DNA of 64,000 bases from Streptococcus toyakuensis (GCF_024346585.1 NZ_AP024523.1:1559001-1623000), one strand, 5' to 3'; shown: positions 18,371-28,171, numbered from the stretch's first letter. Program-made: numbers and translations. Notes: generated by a model not told the origin, from the sequence alone.

Positions 18371-19129
18371 ATGGCTTTAGTAGAATTTGAACACGTCGAA
18401 AAATATTACGGAGACTACCATGCACTCCGCGACATCAATCTCCGTTTTGAAAAAGGGCAAGTTGTTGTACTCCTAGGCCCTTCTGGTTCTGGGAAGTCCA
18501 CTCTTATCCGCACCATCAATGGTTTGGAGGCTGTTGATAAAGGAAGCCTTCTAGTAAATGGTCACCAGGTTGCTGGTGCCAGCCAGAAAGATTTGGTACC
18601 GCTTCGCAAGGAAGTCGGCATGGTTTTTCAGCATTTTAATCTCTATCCCCACAAAACAGTGTTAGAAAACGTAACACTAGCACCCATAAAAGTTCTAGGA
18701 ATTGATAAAAAAGAAGCTGAAAAAACAGCCCAAAAATATCTGGAATTTGTAAATATGTGGGACAAGAAAGATTCATATCCAGCCATGCTGTCTGGTGGAC
18801 AAAAGCAACGGATTGCCATTGCACGCGGACTCGCTATGCATCCGGAACTCCTCCTCTTTGATGAGCCAACATCTGCCCTTGACCCTGAAACCATCGGCGA
18901 TGTTCTGGCAGTTATGCAAAAATTAGCCCACGATGGTATGAATATGATTGTCGTTACCCATGAAATGGGCTTTGCCCGTGAAGTTGCGGATCGCATCATC
19001 TTTATGGCTGACGGAGAAGTTTTGGTGGATACGACCGATGTCGATGACTTTTTCGACAATCCAAGCGAACCTCGTGCCCAACAATTCCTCAGCAAGATCA
19101 TCAACCACGAAAGTGACAAAGTCAAATAA
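18371..19129 (+). CDS. Polar amino acid ABC transporter ATP-binding protein (GlnQ type)
   Basis: 252 residues. Walker A GPSGSGKST near 37, signature LSGGQKQR near 140, Walker B LLLFDEPTSALDP near 160, and the switch His in VVTHEMGFA. It powers import together with the next three genes; all four are contiguous and in one direction. GlnQ-type ATPases serve polar amino acids such as Gln, Glu, Arg or Cys. Confidence 0.93.
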   Translation: MALVEFEHVEKYYGDYHALRDINLRFEKGQVVVLLGPSGSGKSTLIRTINGLEAVDKGSLLVNGHQVAGASQKDLVPLRKEVGMVFQHFNLYPHKTVLENVTLAPIKVLGIDKKEAEKTAQKYLEFVNMWDKKDSYPAMLSGGQKQRIAIARGLAMHPELLLFDEPTSALDPETIGDVLAVMQKLAHDGMNMIVVTHEMGFAREVADRIIFMADGEVLVDTTDVDDFFDNPSEPRAQQFLSKIINHESDKVK

Positions 19130-19139
19130 GGAGGCACCT

Positions 19140-19934
19140 ATGAAAAAGAAATTCTTTTTATCAGCATTACTGATTAGCCTTTTGGGCCTTGCTGCTACAA
19201 AACCAGTTCAGGCTGATACTAGTATCGCAGACATTCAAAAGAGAGGCGAGCTGGTTGTCGGTGTCAAACAAGACGTTCCCAATTTCGGCTACAAGGATCC
19301 CAAGACAGGGACCTATTCTGGTATCGAAACCGACTTGGCCAAGATGGTCGCTGATGAGCTCAAGGTCAAGGTTCGCTATGTGCCTGTTACCGCGCAAACT
19401 CGTGGCCCCCTTCTAGACAACGAACAGGTCGATATGGATATCGCGACCTTTACCATCACAGACGAACGCAAAAAACTCTATAACTTCACCAGCCCTTACT
19501 ACACAGATGCTTCTGGCTTTTTGGTCAATAAGTCTGCCAAAATCAAAAAGATTGAGGACCTAAACGGCAAAACCATCGGAGTCGCCCAAGGTTCCATCAC
19601 CCAACGCTTGATTACCGAACTAGGTAAAAAGAAAGGTCTGAAGTTTAAATTCGTCGAACTTGGTTCCTACCCAGAATTGATTACTTCCCTACACGCCCAC
19701 CGTATTGATGCCTTTTCCGTTGACCGCTCGATTCTGTCTGGCTACATCAGCAAACGCACAGTACTACTAGATGATAGTTTCAAGCCATCTGACTACGGTA
19801 TCGTTACCAAGAAATCAAATACCGAACTCAACGACTATCTCGATAACTTGGTTACTAAATGGAGCAAGGATGGCAGTTTGCAAAAACTTTATGACCGTTA
19901 CAAGCTGAAACCATCCAGCCATACTGCAGATTAA
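19140..19934 (+). CDS. Amino acid ABC transporter substrate-binding protein without lipobox
   Basis: 264 residues. Start ATG at 19140-19142 behind AAGGAGG; a longer frame reading back to 18948 only shadows the ATPase gene. The signal peptide MKKKFFLSALLISLLGLAA is followed by TKPVQA, with no cysteine, so it looks like a signal-peptidase-I substrate rather than a lipoprotein. The mature part is family-3 binding protein: GVKQDVPNFGYKDPKTG, GIETDLAKMVADEL, IGVAQGSITQRL. Without a lipid anchor it would need permease affinity or another means of retention. Confidence 0.9.
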   Translation: MKKKFFLSALLISLLGLAATKPVQADTSIADIQKRGELVVGVKQDVPNFGYKDPKTGTYSGIETDLAKMVADELKVKVRYVPVTAQTRGPLLDNEQVDMDIATFTITDERKKLYNFTSPYYTDASGFLVNKSAKIKKIEDLNGKTIGVAQGSITQRLITELGKKKGLKFKFVELGSYPELITSLHAHRIDAFSVDRSILSGYISKRTVLLDDSFKPSDYGIVTKKSNTELNDYLDNLVTKWSKDGSLQKLYDRYKLKPSSHTAD

Positions 19935-19946
19935 GGAGGACACCCC

Positions 19947-20624
19947 ATGACAGATTTATCATCTTGGACAGCCTATTTTCAGGATTTTGGACAATTTTTC
20001 AATGGTTTCCTCTTCACCCTTGCCCTAGCGATTGGATCCTTTATCCTCGCCATGGTTTTGGGCATCTTCTTTGGAGCCATGTCAACCAGCAAACGTCCAA
20101 TTTTGCGCATTTTAGCTCGCATCTTTGTCGAGTTTTACCAAAACACTCCCCTCTTGGTGCAGTTTGTTATCGTTTTTTATGGTCTACCACTTATCAGTGA
20201 CCATATCATCATGATTCCGATTTATTGGACGGCTGTTCTCTGCGTGGGACTCTATCACGGCGCCTATATCGCCGAGGTTATTCGCTCAGGCATTCAGTCT
20301 ATTCCTAGCGGTCAAATGGAAGCCGCCTTGTCGCAAGGTTTTACTTATATCAGTGCTATGCGCTTGATTATCTTGCCTCAGGCCTTTCGTATCATTCTCC
20401 CTCCTTTGACCAACCAAATCGTCAACCTCATCAAAAACACCTCTACAGTCGCTATCATCTCTGGAGTGGACTTGATGTTTGTGACCAAGTCTTGGTCGGC
20501 ACTTAACGGAAACTACATTCCAGCCTTTCTAGGTGCTGCCCTGCTCTACTTTTCTCTTTGCTTCCCTGTTGCCCAGTTTGGTCGCAAGATGGAGCAAGCC
20601 AACAAAAAAGCCTATTCACTTTAG
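19947..20624 (+). CDS. Amino acid ABC transporter permease 1
   Basis: 225 residues, HisM/GlnP family, about 5 membrane segments. The EAA loop that docks with the ATPase is visible (GQMEAALSQGFTYISAMRLIILPQA, near 125). AAGGAGG precedes the ATG. It likely heterodimerises with the next gene product. Confidence 0.92.
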   Translation: MTDLSSWTAYFQDFGQFFNGFLFTLALAIGSFILAMVLGIFFGAMSTSKRPILRILARIFVEFYQNTPLLVQFVIVFYGLPLISDHIIMIPIYWTAVLCVGLYHGAYIAEVIRSGIQSIPSGQMEAALSQGFTYISAMRLIILPQAFRIILPPLTNQIVNLIKNTSTVAIISGVDLMFVTKSWSALNGNYIPAFLGAALLYFSLCFPVAQFGRKMEQANKKAYSL

Positions 20625-20633
20625 GAGGTTACT

Positions 20634-21293
20634 ATGGAATCCATTTTAGAAGTTTTGACCCCAGATAACCTAATCTTTATCTTTAAAGGATTTGGCTTGA
20701 CCCTCTACATTTCTCTGATTGCCATCGTCCTCTCTACCCTTATCGGTACAGTTCTAGCGGTCATGAGAAATGGAAAAAATCCAATCTTACGCATTATTTC
20801 CAGTATTTACATCGAATTTGTACGTAATGTTCCCAACCTCCTCTGGATTTTCACTATCTTTTTGGTGTTTAAGATGAAGTCCACACCAGCTGGTATTACT
20901 GCCTTTACCCTTTTTACCTCAGCAGCCTTGGCTGAGATTATCCGAGGCGGTCTCAATGCCGTAGACAAGGGGCAGTACGAAGCAGGAATGTCGCAAGGAT
21001 TTACCTCAGCCCAAATCCTCTACCACATCATTCTCCCGCAAGCCATTCGCAAAATGTTGCCAGCCATCATTTCTCAGTTTGTAACCGTAATTAAGGATAC
21101 CAGTCTTCTCTACTCTGTTATCGCCCTACAAGAACTCTTTGGAGCAAGCCAAATTCTCATGGGCCGTTATTTCGAACCAGAGCAGGTCTTCAGTCTTTAC
21201 ATCCTGATTGCCCTCATCTACTTCAGCTTTAACCTAGCCATTTCTAGCCTGTCTCATATGCTAGCAAAACGCTGGCAACAAGCTGCAGAATAA
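20634..21293 (+). CDS. Amino acid ABC transporter permease 2
   Basis: 219 residues, same family as the preceding gene. The EAA loop GQYEAGMSQGFTSAQILYHIILPQA is near 120. TAGGAGG precedes the start, 9 bases after the preceding stop. Last gene of the operon, followed at once by a terminator. Confidence 0.92.
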   Translation: MESILEVLTPDNLIFIFKGFGLTLYISLIAIVLSTLIGTVLAVMRNGKNPILRIISSIYIEFVRNVPNLLWIFTIFLVFKMKSTPAGITAFTLFTSAALAEIIRGGLNAVDKGQYEAGMSQGFTSAQILYHIILPQAIRKMLPAIISQFVTVIKDTSLLYSVIALQELFGASQILMGRYFEPEQVFSLYILIALIYFSFNLAISSLSHMLAKRWQQAAE

Positions 21294-21301
21294 TAAATTA
21301 G

Positions 21302-21327
21302 CTCTCCAGTTCAATTGGAGAGTTTTT
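21302..21327 (+). terminator. Terminator of the ABC operon
   Basis: CTCTCCA, loop GTTCAA, TTGGAGAG, then TTTTTT. Confidence 0.88.
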
Positions 21328-21357
21328 TGATGAGAGTAGATATTTATAGAACTCAAT

Positions 21358-21386
21358 TTGACACCATACTTTTTCTATGATAAAAT
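21358..21386 (+). promoter_or_regulatory. Strong promoter ahead of the NOX-like pseudogene
   Basis: TTGACA, 17 bases, TAAAAT at 21381-21386 with TGA before the -10 (extended). Close to consensus in all parts, so the broken gene probably still has an active promoter. Confidence 0.8.
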
Positions 21387-21425
21387 GTAACAATTTTATT
21401 TACAACAAATCAAAATCTAAATGAA

Positions 21426-22628
21426 ATGGAATTTTCTATGAAATCAATCAAAGGAATACTCTTTATCATAGCTAGTTTTATCTTGACTCTTTTTGCTTGG
21501 ATGAACACTTCTCCCCAATTCACTATTCCAGGACTAGCTTTAACAAGCCTATCTCTGACTTTTATCCTAGCCACTCGTCTCCCCCCTACTAGAAAGCTGG
21601 TTTCACGGTTTGGAGAAGCTCTACACTGTCCACAAATTCACAGCCTTTCTCTCCATCATCCTACTAATCTTTCATAACTTTAGTATGGGCGGTTTGTGGG
21701 GCTCTCGTTTAGCTGCTCAGTTTGGCAACCTTGCCATCTATATTTTGTCAGTATCATCCTTGTCGCCTATTTAGGCAAATACATCCAATACGAAGCTTGG
21801 AGATGGATTCACCGTCTGGTTTATCTAGCCTACATTTTCGGACTCTTTCACGTCTACATGATGATGGGCAATCGTCTCCTTACATTTAATCTTCTAAGTT
21901 TTCTTGTTGGTAACTATGCCCTTTTAGGTTTACTGGCTGGTTTTTATATCATCTTCCTTTATCAAAAGATTGGCTTCCCCTATCTAGGGAAAATTACCAA
22001 TCTCAAACGATTAAATCACGATACTAGAGAAATTCAAATCCATCTCAGCAGACCTTTCGACTATCAATCAGGACAATTTGCCTTCCTAAAGATTTTCCAA
22101 GAAGGCTTTGAAAGTGCTCCGCATCCCTTTTCTATCTCAGGAGGTCATGGTCAAACCCTTTACTTTACCGTCAAAAATTCAGGTGACCCTACCAAGAATA
22201 TCTATGACAATCTTCAAGTCGGTAGCAAAGTAACCGTTGACAGAGCTTACGGGCACATGATTATAGAAGAAGGACGAGAAAATCAGGTTTGGATTGCTGG
22301 AGGTATTGGGATTACCCCCTTCATCTCTTACATCCGTGAACATCCTATTTTAGATAAACGGGTTCACTTCTACTATAGCTTCCGTGGAGAGGAAAATGCA
22401 GTTTATATAGATTTGCTCCATGACTATGCTCAGAAAAATCCTAATTTTGAACTCCATCTAGTAGACAGTAGGAAAGACGCCTATCTTAATTTTGAACAAA
22501 AAGAAGTACCCGAACATGCGAGCGTCTATATGTGTGGTCCTCTTTCTATGATGAAGTCACTTGCCAAACAGATTAAGAAACAAAATCCAAAAACAGAGCT
22601 TATTTACGAAGGATTCAAGTTTAAATAA
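21426..22628 (+). pseudogene. Bacterial NADPH oxidase-like flavocytochrome (SpNOX-type), frameshifted twice
   Basis: The intact product would be about 400 residues: six membrane helices with two haem-binding His pairs, then FAD (HPFSISGGHG) and NAD(P)H (GGIGITPFISY, YMCGP) domains, like pneumococcal SpNOX. Here the first 52 codons run to a C6 run at 21581-21586, where one extra C shifts the frame and reaches TAA at 21675-21677. The original frame is regained by a missing T in the run at 21743-21746. Between them the right product is encoded one frame over (VHKF...LLIFHNF), including the first His pair, so a cytochrome cannot be made unless both runs are sequencing errors or slip. The downstream 310 codons are intact and include WIHR...LFHVY. 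Confidence 0.88.
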
Positions 22629-22639
22629 CCACTCATACT

Positions 22640-22664
22640 CTCCTCGAATTTCCCAGGAGTTTTT
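22640..22664 (+). terminator. Terminator after NOX-like gene
   Basis: CTCCT, 10-base loop, AGGAG, then TTTTT. Confidence 0.6.
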
Positions 22665-22678
22665 CTACGCAATCTCAA

Positions 22679-22708
22679 AAAACACTGCCAGATTTCTAGC
22701 AGTGTTTT
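22679..22708 (-). terminator. msmK terminator
   Basis: Perfect 10-bp arms AAAACACTGC/GCAGTGTTTT, with TTTTTT following on the minus strand. Confidence 0.85.
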
Positions 22709-22722
22709 GAGTTTTATTTATC

Positions 22723-23853
22723 TTAGTAAACTGTTTTTTCAGTTTCTACATCGAAGAAGTGTGCTTTGTTCAAGTCAAATCCAAGTTCAACTGTTGCACC
22801 TGTTTGCAAGTAGTCACGAGCGTCAACTTTGGCAACAAATTCATCTTTACCAACTTGGCAGTAAAGGTGAGATTCTGAACCAAGCAATTCTGATACAGAG
22901 ATAGTAGCTTTGACAACTGATTCTGGGAATGTTTCAAGGAAAGCAGGTTCTGCATTCACGTCTTCTGGACGGATACCGAAGATCAATTCTTTACCTTCGT
23001 AGCCTTTTTCACGAAGAACTTTCAATGCTCCTTCTGGAACTTTCAAACGGAAACCGTCAGAAACAATTTCGCTACCAACCAATTTCACGTTGATGAAGTT
23101 CATAGCTGGGCTTCCGATGAATCCTGCTACGAATTTGTTAACTGGGTTTTTGTATACTTCTTGAGGAGTACCGATTTGTTCTACACGTCCGATAGTACCT
23201 GTACCAGCAGGGTTCTTAGTTGCTGACATGATAACGATACGGTCTGCAAGTGTCATCGCTTCCGTTTGGTCGTGAGTTACGTAGATAGTTGTAGCTCCGA
23301 TACGACGGTGGATTTTAGCGATTTCAGCACGCATTGATACACGAAGTTTGGCATCCAAGTTTGACAAAGGTTCGTCCATCAAGAATACTTTTGCATCACG
23401 GACGATAGCACGACCCATGGCAACACGTTGACGTTGACCACCTGAAAGGTCAGCTGGTTTACGATCCAAGAATTCTTTCAAACCAAGGATTGCTGCTGCT
23501 TCTTGCACACGTTTGTCGATGTCTTCTTTGCTGTATTTACGCAATTTCAAACCGAAAGCCATGTTGTCATAAACAGTCATGTGTGGGTAAAGAGCATAGT
23601 TTTGGAATACCATGGCGATGTCACGGTCTTTTGGAGCAACGTCGTTGACAACCACGCCATCGATAGATGCAGTACCTTCTGTGATGTCTTCAAGACCAGC
23701 AATCATACGAAGAGTTGTTGATTTACCACATCCTGAAGGACCTACGAAAACGATAAACTCTTTGTCTTTGATGTCCAAGTTGAAGTCTTCAACTGAATAG
23801 TGTTCGCTGTTTGGATATTTTTTGTAAATGTTTTTAAGATTCAATTCTACCAT
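22723..23853 (-). CDS. msmK: Multiple-sugar ABC transporter ATPase MsmK
   Basis: 376 residues, MalK/UgpC subfamily. Walker [10 protein letters not shown] near 39, signature [14 protein letters not shown] near 135, Walker [14 protein letters not shown], and a C-terminal TOBE regulatory domain (about 240-376). In streptococci MsmK is a shared ATPase for several sugar importers (raffinose, maltodextrin, sialic acid), which fits its lone position with no permease genes nearby. A cre-like site overlaps its promoter. Confidence 0.92.
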   Translation of the reverse strand: MVELNLKNIYKKYPNSEHYSVEDFNLDIKDKEFIVFVGPSGCGKSTTLRMIAGLEDITEGTASIDGVVVNDVAPKDRDIAMVFQNYALYPHMTVYDNMAFGLKLRKYSKEDIDKRVQEAAAILGLKEFLDRKPADLSGGQRQRVAMGRAIVRDAKVFLMDEPLSNLDAKLRVSMRAEIAKIHRRIGATTIYVTHDQTEAMTLADRIVIMSATKNPAGTGTIGRVEQIGTPQEVYKNPVNKFVAGFIGSPAMNFINVKLVGSEIVSDGFRLKVPEGALKVLREKGYEGKELIFGIRPEDVNAEPAFLETFPESVVKATISVSELLGSESHLYCQVGKDEFVAKVDARDYLQTGATVELGFDLNKAHFFDVETEKTVY

Positions 23854-23885
23854 GAGGTGAACTCCTTTTGTCTTTTGATAGTTTT

Positions 23886-23908
23886 ATTATAGATGAAAAC
23901 GCTTTACA
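23886..23908 (-). promoter_or_regulatory. msmK promoter -10 with cre-like site
   Basis: TATAAT on the minus strand (23886-23891). Immediately upstream, 23894-23908 reads TGAAAACGCTTTACA on the plus strand: the left half fits the CcpA consensus TGNAARCG, while the right half is off by one base. Repression by CcpA in glucose is plausible, not proven. Confidence 0.5.
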
Positions 23909-23965
23909 TTTCTATGGCAAGATGACCAAAAAAATAAAAAAGTTCTGTGCAACTTGCACAAAACT

Positions 23966-24835
23966 TTAGAGAATATCTGGTAAAATCAACTGATAGCACA
24001 AGGTCAGGTCAGTCAATTCCTTCAATTGAAGCCCTGTCAACTCTTCCCATTTATCAATCTTGTATTGGAGAGAATTGCGGTGCAGATAGAGTTGCTGGGC
24101 TGTTTTTGTTAGGACAGCACTATTTTCCCAAAGGGAGAGAATGATTTCCTGAATCTGGTCTTGATCCAAGATCATCTGGTGCAAGCATTCCTTGATTGCC
24201 TTCAAGTCCACAAGTCTTTCTCCCATACTCCAAAGATAGAGCTGAGAAAAAGTATGAACACCTTGGTGACCCTGACGCCACCAAGTCTTGAACAACTCGC
24301 GCTCAGCTTTGATTAAGTCTGATAGGGCTTGATTTCTCGTCTGAGACCAAACCTGGCCCAACATGATAGACAGACGAAGTCCAAAGTCATACTCTACCGC
24401 TTCAATCGTATCACTTAAAATAGCTCGTACAGAGGTGTATTTATCTTGCTGAAGCACGAAAACATAATCCTGAGCTCCGACCTGAAGCACTGTCTGACAG
24501 TTAGGAAATAGAGTCCGCATCATATCCAGCCAAGAAGCTAGATTTTCCTGCTGAAAATAGGAAAGATGACAATAGGCCAACTGAATCTTTTTAAAAGTTT
24601 GTGGTGTCTGTCCCTTCCCCTCAATCAAAAAAGAATACCAAGGATTGAGCGAACGAGCCTGCTCCTGCTGGGTCAAAAGTGAAATCAACTGCTTTTCACG
24701 CTCGCTGAGCCCAGCTTCCTCCAGCAAAATCCACTGTTGAGAAGCTAAAGGAAGAGTGAGATAACCCTCTTTCTCTACTGGTTGGTCTGAAATCTGAGCT
24801 TCAGGAAACCATTCTTGTAATTCTTTTGCCATCAT
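23966..24835 (-). CDS. PucR/CdaR-type helix-turn-helix regulator
   Basis: 289 residues. The C-terminal 60 residues fit the PucR-type HTH: LTKTAQQLYLHRNSLQYKIDKWEELTGL, a second HTH-like DNA-recognition unit used by sugar-diacid regulators. The central part resembles a degenerate GGDEF-like fold (VLQVGAQDYVFVLQ). Target and effector unknown; position between msmK and mrnC gives no proof of a sugar role. The first of two tandem ATGs (24835) is best spaced from GGAGG. It begins 3 bases beyond the mrnC stop, so it may be translated from that transcript. Confidence 0.75.
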   Translation of the reverse strand: MMAKELQEWFPEAQISDQPVEKEGYLTLPLASQQWILLEEAGLSEREKQLISLLTQQEQARSLNPWYSFLIEGKGQTPQTFKKIQLAYCHLSYFQQENLASWLDMMRTLFPNCQTVLQVGAQDYVFVLQQDKYTSVRAILSDTIEAVEYDFGLRLSIMLGQVWSQTRNQALSDLIKAERELFKTWWRQGHQGVHTFSQLYLWSMGERLVDLKAIKECLHQMILDQDQIQEIILSLWENSAVLTKTAQQLYLHRNSLQYKIDKWEELTGLQLKELTDLTLCYQLILPDIL

Positions 24836-24838
24836 GTC

Positions 24839-25225
24839 CTAGCCCTCCACTTTTTGGATGCACCACGAAATCAAGCTCTCAAGACGTTCCAGATTTTCAG
24901 TCATATGGAGATAACCCATGACTGCTTCAAAACCTGTGGACATACGGTAGGTCACCACATCGGCATTTTTAGCCTTGGTGTGGCTATTGGTATTGCGACC
25001 ACGTTTGTAGATTTCTTCTTCTTTTTCCGTCAGGACTTGCTCCTCTAACATAAGGGAAATCAGGCGAGCCTGAGCTTTGGCTGAGACATACTTGGTCGCT
25101 TCTTGATGGAGTTTATTGGGTTTGGTCATACCTTTTAAAATGAGGTGACGACGAATATACATAGAATACACCGCGTCCCCCTCAAAAGCTAACGCAATCC
25201 CATTAATGAGATTGACATCAATCAC
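24839..25225 (-). CDS. mrnC: Mini-ribonuclease III
   Basis: 128 residues: an RNase III catalytic domain without a dsRNA-binding domain. The signature ALAFEGDAVYSMYIR near 12 carries the catalytic acidic residues, and FEAVMGYLHM near 105 the second set. It matures the ends of 23S rRNA. It overlaps the cysS 3' end by 8 bases, a conserved pairing in Firmicutes. Confidence 0.93.
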   Translation of the reverse strand: MIDVNLINGIALAFEGDAVYSMYIRRHLILKGMTKPNKLHQEATKYVSAKAQARLISLMLEEQVLTEKEEEIYKRGRNTNSHTKAKNADVVTYRMSTGFEAVMGYLHMTENLERLESLISWCIQKVEG

Positions 25226-26561
25226 GTGTCCACCTCACTCCATCTTTGGTGTCAAGGAGCTTAATCCCTTGAGCAGCTAATTGGTCACGGATCTGGTCCG
25301 CTGTCGCAAAGTCACGATTAGCACGCGCTTCTTGGCGCTTTTGGATCAAGTCTTCAATCTCTGCATCCAAAACTTCCTCAATAAAGACAATTCCAAAGAC
25401 CTCTAACATAGCCGCAAGAGCTTCCTTAACACTTTCATCATAGTTGCCAGAATTAATCCACTTGGCCATTTCAAAAACAACTGTGATACCGTTGGCAGCG
25501 TTAAAATCTTCATCCATAGCTGCTACAAACTTATCTTTAAAGGCTTGTAACTCTTGAGCATCTACAGTTCCAGTAAATGGTTGCTCATAAGTGTTCTTCA
25601 TATACTTGAGATTGGTCTCCGCATCCCGCACTGCCTTTTCCGTAAAGTTGATAGGCTTGCGGTAGTGTTGAGTCGCAAAGAAGAAACGAAGCACTTGCCC
25701 ATCGAGGTTTTTAAGGGCATCGTGCACTGTGATAAAGTTCCCCAAAGACTTAGACATCTTGACATTATCGATATTGACAAAGCCATTGTGCATCCAGTAG
25801 TTGGCAAAGGTCTTGCCTGTTTTGGCTTCTGACTGGGCAATTTCATTGGTATGGTGAGGAAACTCTAGGTCAGCTCCACCACCGTGAATATCAATGGTGT
25901 CGCCCAAAATCTCTGTCGACATGACTGAACACTCGATGTGCCAGCCCGGGCGACCAGGTCCCCAAGGACTGTCCCAAGAAATCTCGCCTGATTTGGCAGA
26001 TTTCCAGAGGGCAAAGTCTACAGGATTTTCCTTACGAGCCGTTTCTTCATCGGTTCGACCTGAAGCACCTAGCTCCAAATCTTCCAAGGTTTTATTTGCT
26101 AATTTAGCATAGTTGTGGGATTTTTCCACACGGAAATAGACATCTCCTTGACTCTCGTAGGCAAAGCCTTTTTCAATCAAATCTTCCACAAAGCGGATGA
26201 TGTCAGCCATAAACTCCACCACACGCGGATGGCGGGTCGCAGGTTTGACGCCCAAGGCCGTCACATCCTCACGAAAGGCAGCGATGTACTTGTCCGCAAC
26301 CTCCTGAGGCGTAATACCTTCTTCCTTGGCACGGTTGATAATCTTATCATCCACATCCGTAAAATTGGAAATATAGGCAACCTCATACCCACGGTACTCA
26401 AAATAACGACGAATGGTATCAAAAGCCACCGTCGAACGGGCATTCCCCACGTGGATATAGTTATACACGGTTGGCCCACAAACATACATCTTGACTTTGC
26501 CGTCCTCAATCGGGACAAATTCTCGCAAATCACGAGACATAGTGTCATAGATTTTAATCAT
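25218..26561 (-). CDS. cysS: Cysteinyl-tRNA synthetase
   Basis: 447 residues, class I synthetase. HIGH-type motif HVGNARS near 37, zinc-binding Cys at CGPTVY (near 28), CSVMS, and His/Glu in the middle, and KMSKSLGNF near 267. It charges tRNA-Cys and sits with cysE, tying cysteine synthesis to its use in translation. No convincing Shine-Dalgarno precedes the ATG. Confidence 0.96.
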   Translation of the reverse strand: MIKIYDTMSRDLREFVPIEDGKVKMYVCGPTVYNYIHVGNARSTVAFDTIRRYFEYRGYEVAYISNFTDVDDKIINRAKEEGITPQEVADKYIAAFREDVTALGVKPATRHPRVVEFMADIIRFVEDLIEKGFAYESQGDVYFRVEKSHNYAKLANKTLEDLELGASGRTDEETARKENPVDFALWKSAKSGEISWDSPWGPGRPGWHIECSVMSTEILGDTIDIHGGGADLEFPHHTNEIAQSEAKTGKTFANYWMHNGFVNIDNVKMSKSLGNFITVHDALKNLDGQVLRFFFATQHYRKPINFTEKAVRDAETNLKYMKNTYEQPFTGTVDAQELQAFKDKFVAAMDEDFNAANGITVVFEMAKWINSGNYDESVKEALAAMLEVFGIVFIEEVLDAEIEDLIQKRQEARANRDFATADQIRDQLAAQGIKLLDTKDGVRWTRD

Positions 26562-26642
26562 AAATCATAGTCAGGAAATCCAAAATCCAAGAACAATTAG
26601 TTTCATCACTAAGAGTTCAATTGAATTTCAGTCCGAATGTCT

Positions 26643-27527
26643 CTACACTTCGGAATCCCTTGCTCCTTTCGCATTCAGATAAACCACTTGGGTTTGTTTG
26701 ACAAAGCCAATCTTTTCATATAAGCGCTTGGCACCTACATTGCTATCTTCCACTGCAATCTGAAATTCCTTATCATTTTGCTCAATTAGTTGGTTGACAA
26801 GGGATTTTGCTAAGTAGCTTCCATAGCCTTTCCCACGTTCAGGTTCAGATATTGCTAAACCGTAGAAGTAATTCGTATTAGTCGATAAATCTACCGTGCA
26901 AGTTCCAATAACCTGACCGTCTTTTAACAAAATATATAAGCGACTTTCTGGATCCTTCAGAGCTTCAGCGACATATCTATCAACAATCTCTCTAGACTCA
27001 TGTTCCTCTGAGAATGCCTGAAATTTTAACTGACTAATTTGCTCCTGATACGAACTATCTGCTAACAAAACTTCAAGATTAGAAAAATTTGCTAACTGAT
27101 AAGGTTTTCTATCCTTACCTAACCAAGTTTCTGTATCCTCGTCCTCGACCAATCCCCAGTTGCTGGCAAAATCAGGATGACGTTCTAGAAAAATACGTTC
27201 TGTCTGAAAAGTCACTGAACGAATAGAGAAAGAAGCCGTTTCTTTCTCAAAACTAGTAAACAATGCACGCGCAATTCCCTGATGGCGATGATCTGGATGA
27301 ACCAGTATCGTCACTTCCACATCTTGGTCATCAGCATAGACAGTTAAGAGACCAACAAGTTCGCCTTTTTCATAATAAAGGAAAAAGGCGGGCATGTTTG
27401 GGTCAAAATTAAGCATGTTAGAAAGATAGGGATCACGATAGGTACCGTCATAGTTTTGGCAATAGTTAATTAGTTTTTTCGCCTCAGATAGCTCCTCTTG
27501 GCTTAACTTGTTTCTTGCTTGAATCAT
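26643..27527 (-). CDS. GNAT-family N-acetyltransferase, tandem domains
   Basis: 294 residues with two GNAT domains. The first has VHPDHRHQGIARALF near 95 (acetyl-CoA pyrophosphate loop), the second SEPERGKGYGSYLAKSL near 228 followed by NVGAKRLYEKIGF. The double arrangement recalls mycothiol-synthase-like proteins, but the substrate is unknown. It lies between cysE and cysS in the pnp cluster; the cysE stop is 11 bases upstream. Confidence 0.8.
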   Translation of the reverse strand: MIQARNKLSQEELSEAKKLINYCQNYDGTYRDPYLSNMLNFDPNMPAFFLYYEKGELVGLLTVYADDQDVEVTILVHPDHRHQGIARALFTSFEKETASFSIRSVTFQTERIFLERHPDFASNWGLVEDEDTETWLGKDRKPYQLANFSNLEVLLADSSYQEQISQLKFQAFSEEHESREIVDRYVAEALKDPESRLYILLKDGQVIGTCTVDLSTNTNYFYGLAISEPERGKGYGSYLAKSLVNQLIEQNDKEFQIAVEDSNVGAKRLYEKIGFVKQTQVVYLNAKGARDSEV

Positions 27528-27538
27528 ATAGGTACCCT

Positions 27539-28156
27539 CTACAAACCAGACGATCTGTGACTGGCATCTTTAGATTGCTCGAGTTTATTGACGTAGTACT
27601 CTCGTTTTTCTTCGACTTCGTGGATCGTCGGTTCATCCTTCTGTCCATGAACTCGGACAATCTTAGCCGGAATACCGACAACCGTCACATCACTAGGTAC
27701 GTCTGCCACGACAACTGCTGCTGCACCGACCTTGGCATTTTCACCAATTTCCACTGGTCCAATGACTTGGGCATGAGCGGATATTAAAGCTCCTTTTCGC
27801 ACGGTTGGATGGCGTTTGCCACAGTCTTTTCCTGTCCCACCAAGAGTTACTCCGTGGTAAAGCATAACACCTTTTTCAACAATCGCAGTCTCTCCGATAA
27901 CCAGGCCTGAACCATGGTCAATAAAGACTCCAGAGTCGATTTGAGCACCTGGATGAATCTCAATCTGAGTCCAAAAGCGCCAAAACTGACTGTGCATACG
28001 AGCCAAGAGTTTGAAGCCATGCTTCCAGAGAAAATGCGAAAGACGGTGGGCCGCCAAGGCCTTGACACCTGGATAAGTCAGTAAAACCTCCAAAGTGGTG
28101 CGGGCCGCTGGATCATTTTCTTTTACGATATCAATGGTTTCGCGCCACCATCCCAT
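27539..28156 (-). CDS. cysE: Serine O-acetyltransferase
   Basis: 205 residues. N-terminal helices (DPAARTTLEVLLTYPG) followed by a left-handed beta-helix of hexapeptide repeats (from about 65) with the catalytic loop DHGSGLVIGETAIV and HGVTLGGTGKDCGKRHP. It makes O-acetylserine for cysteine synthesis. The C-terminus after GIPAKIVR holds the tail used for cysteine feedback and synthase binding in other species. It is 15 bases after pnp. Confidence 0.94.
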   Translation of the reverse strand: MGWWRETIDIVKENDPAARTTLEVLLTYPGVKALAAHRLSHFLWKHGFKLLARMHSQFWRFWTQIEIHPGAQIDSGVFIDHGSGLVIGETAIVEKGVMLYHGVTLGGTGKDCGKRHPTVRKGALISAHAQVIGPVEIGENAKVGAAAVVVADVPSDVTVVGIPAKIVRVHGQKDEPTIHEVEEKREYYVNKLEQSKDASHRSSGL

Positions 28157-28171
28157 ACATTTCTCCTTTTC

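Noticed and set aside
18948..19139. Upstream extension of the ABC binding-protein frame
   Set aside because: It lies in another frame inside the ATPase gene; the signal peptide and AAGGAGG fix the start at 19140.
26562..26642. Regulatory RNA between the GNAT and cysS genes
   Set aside because: 80 bases with no clear hairpin, promoter or ribosome site.
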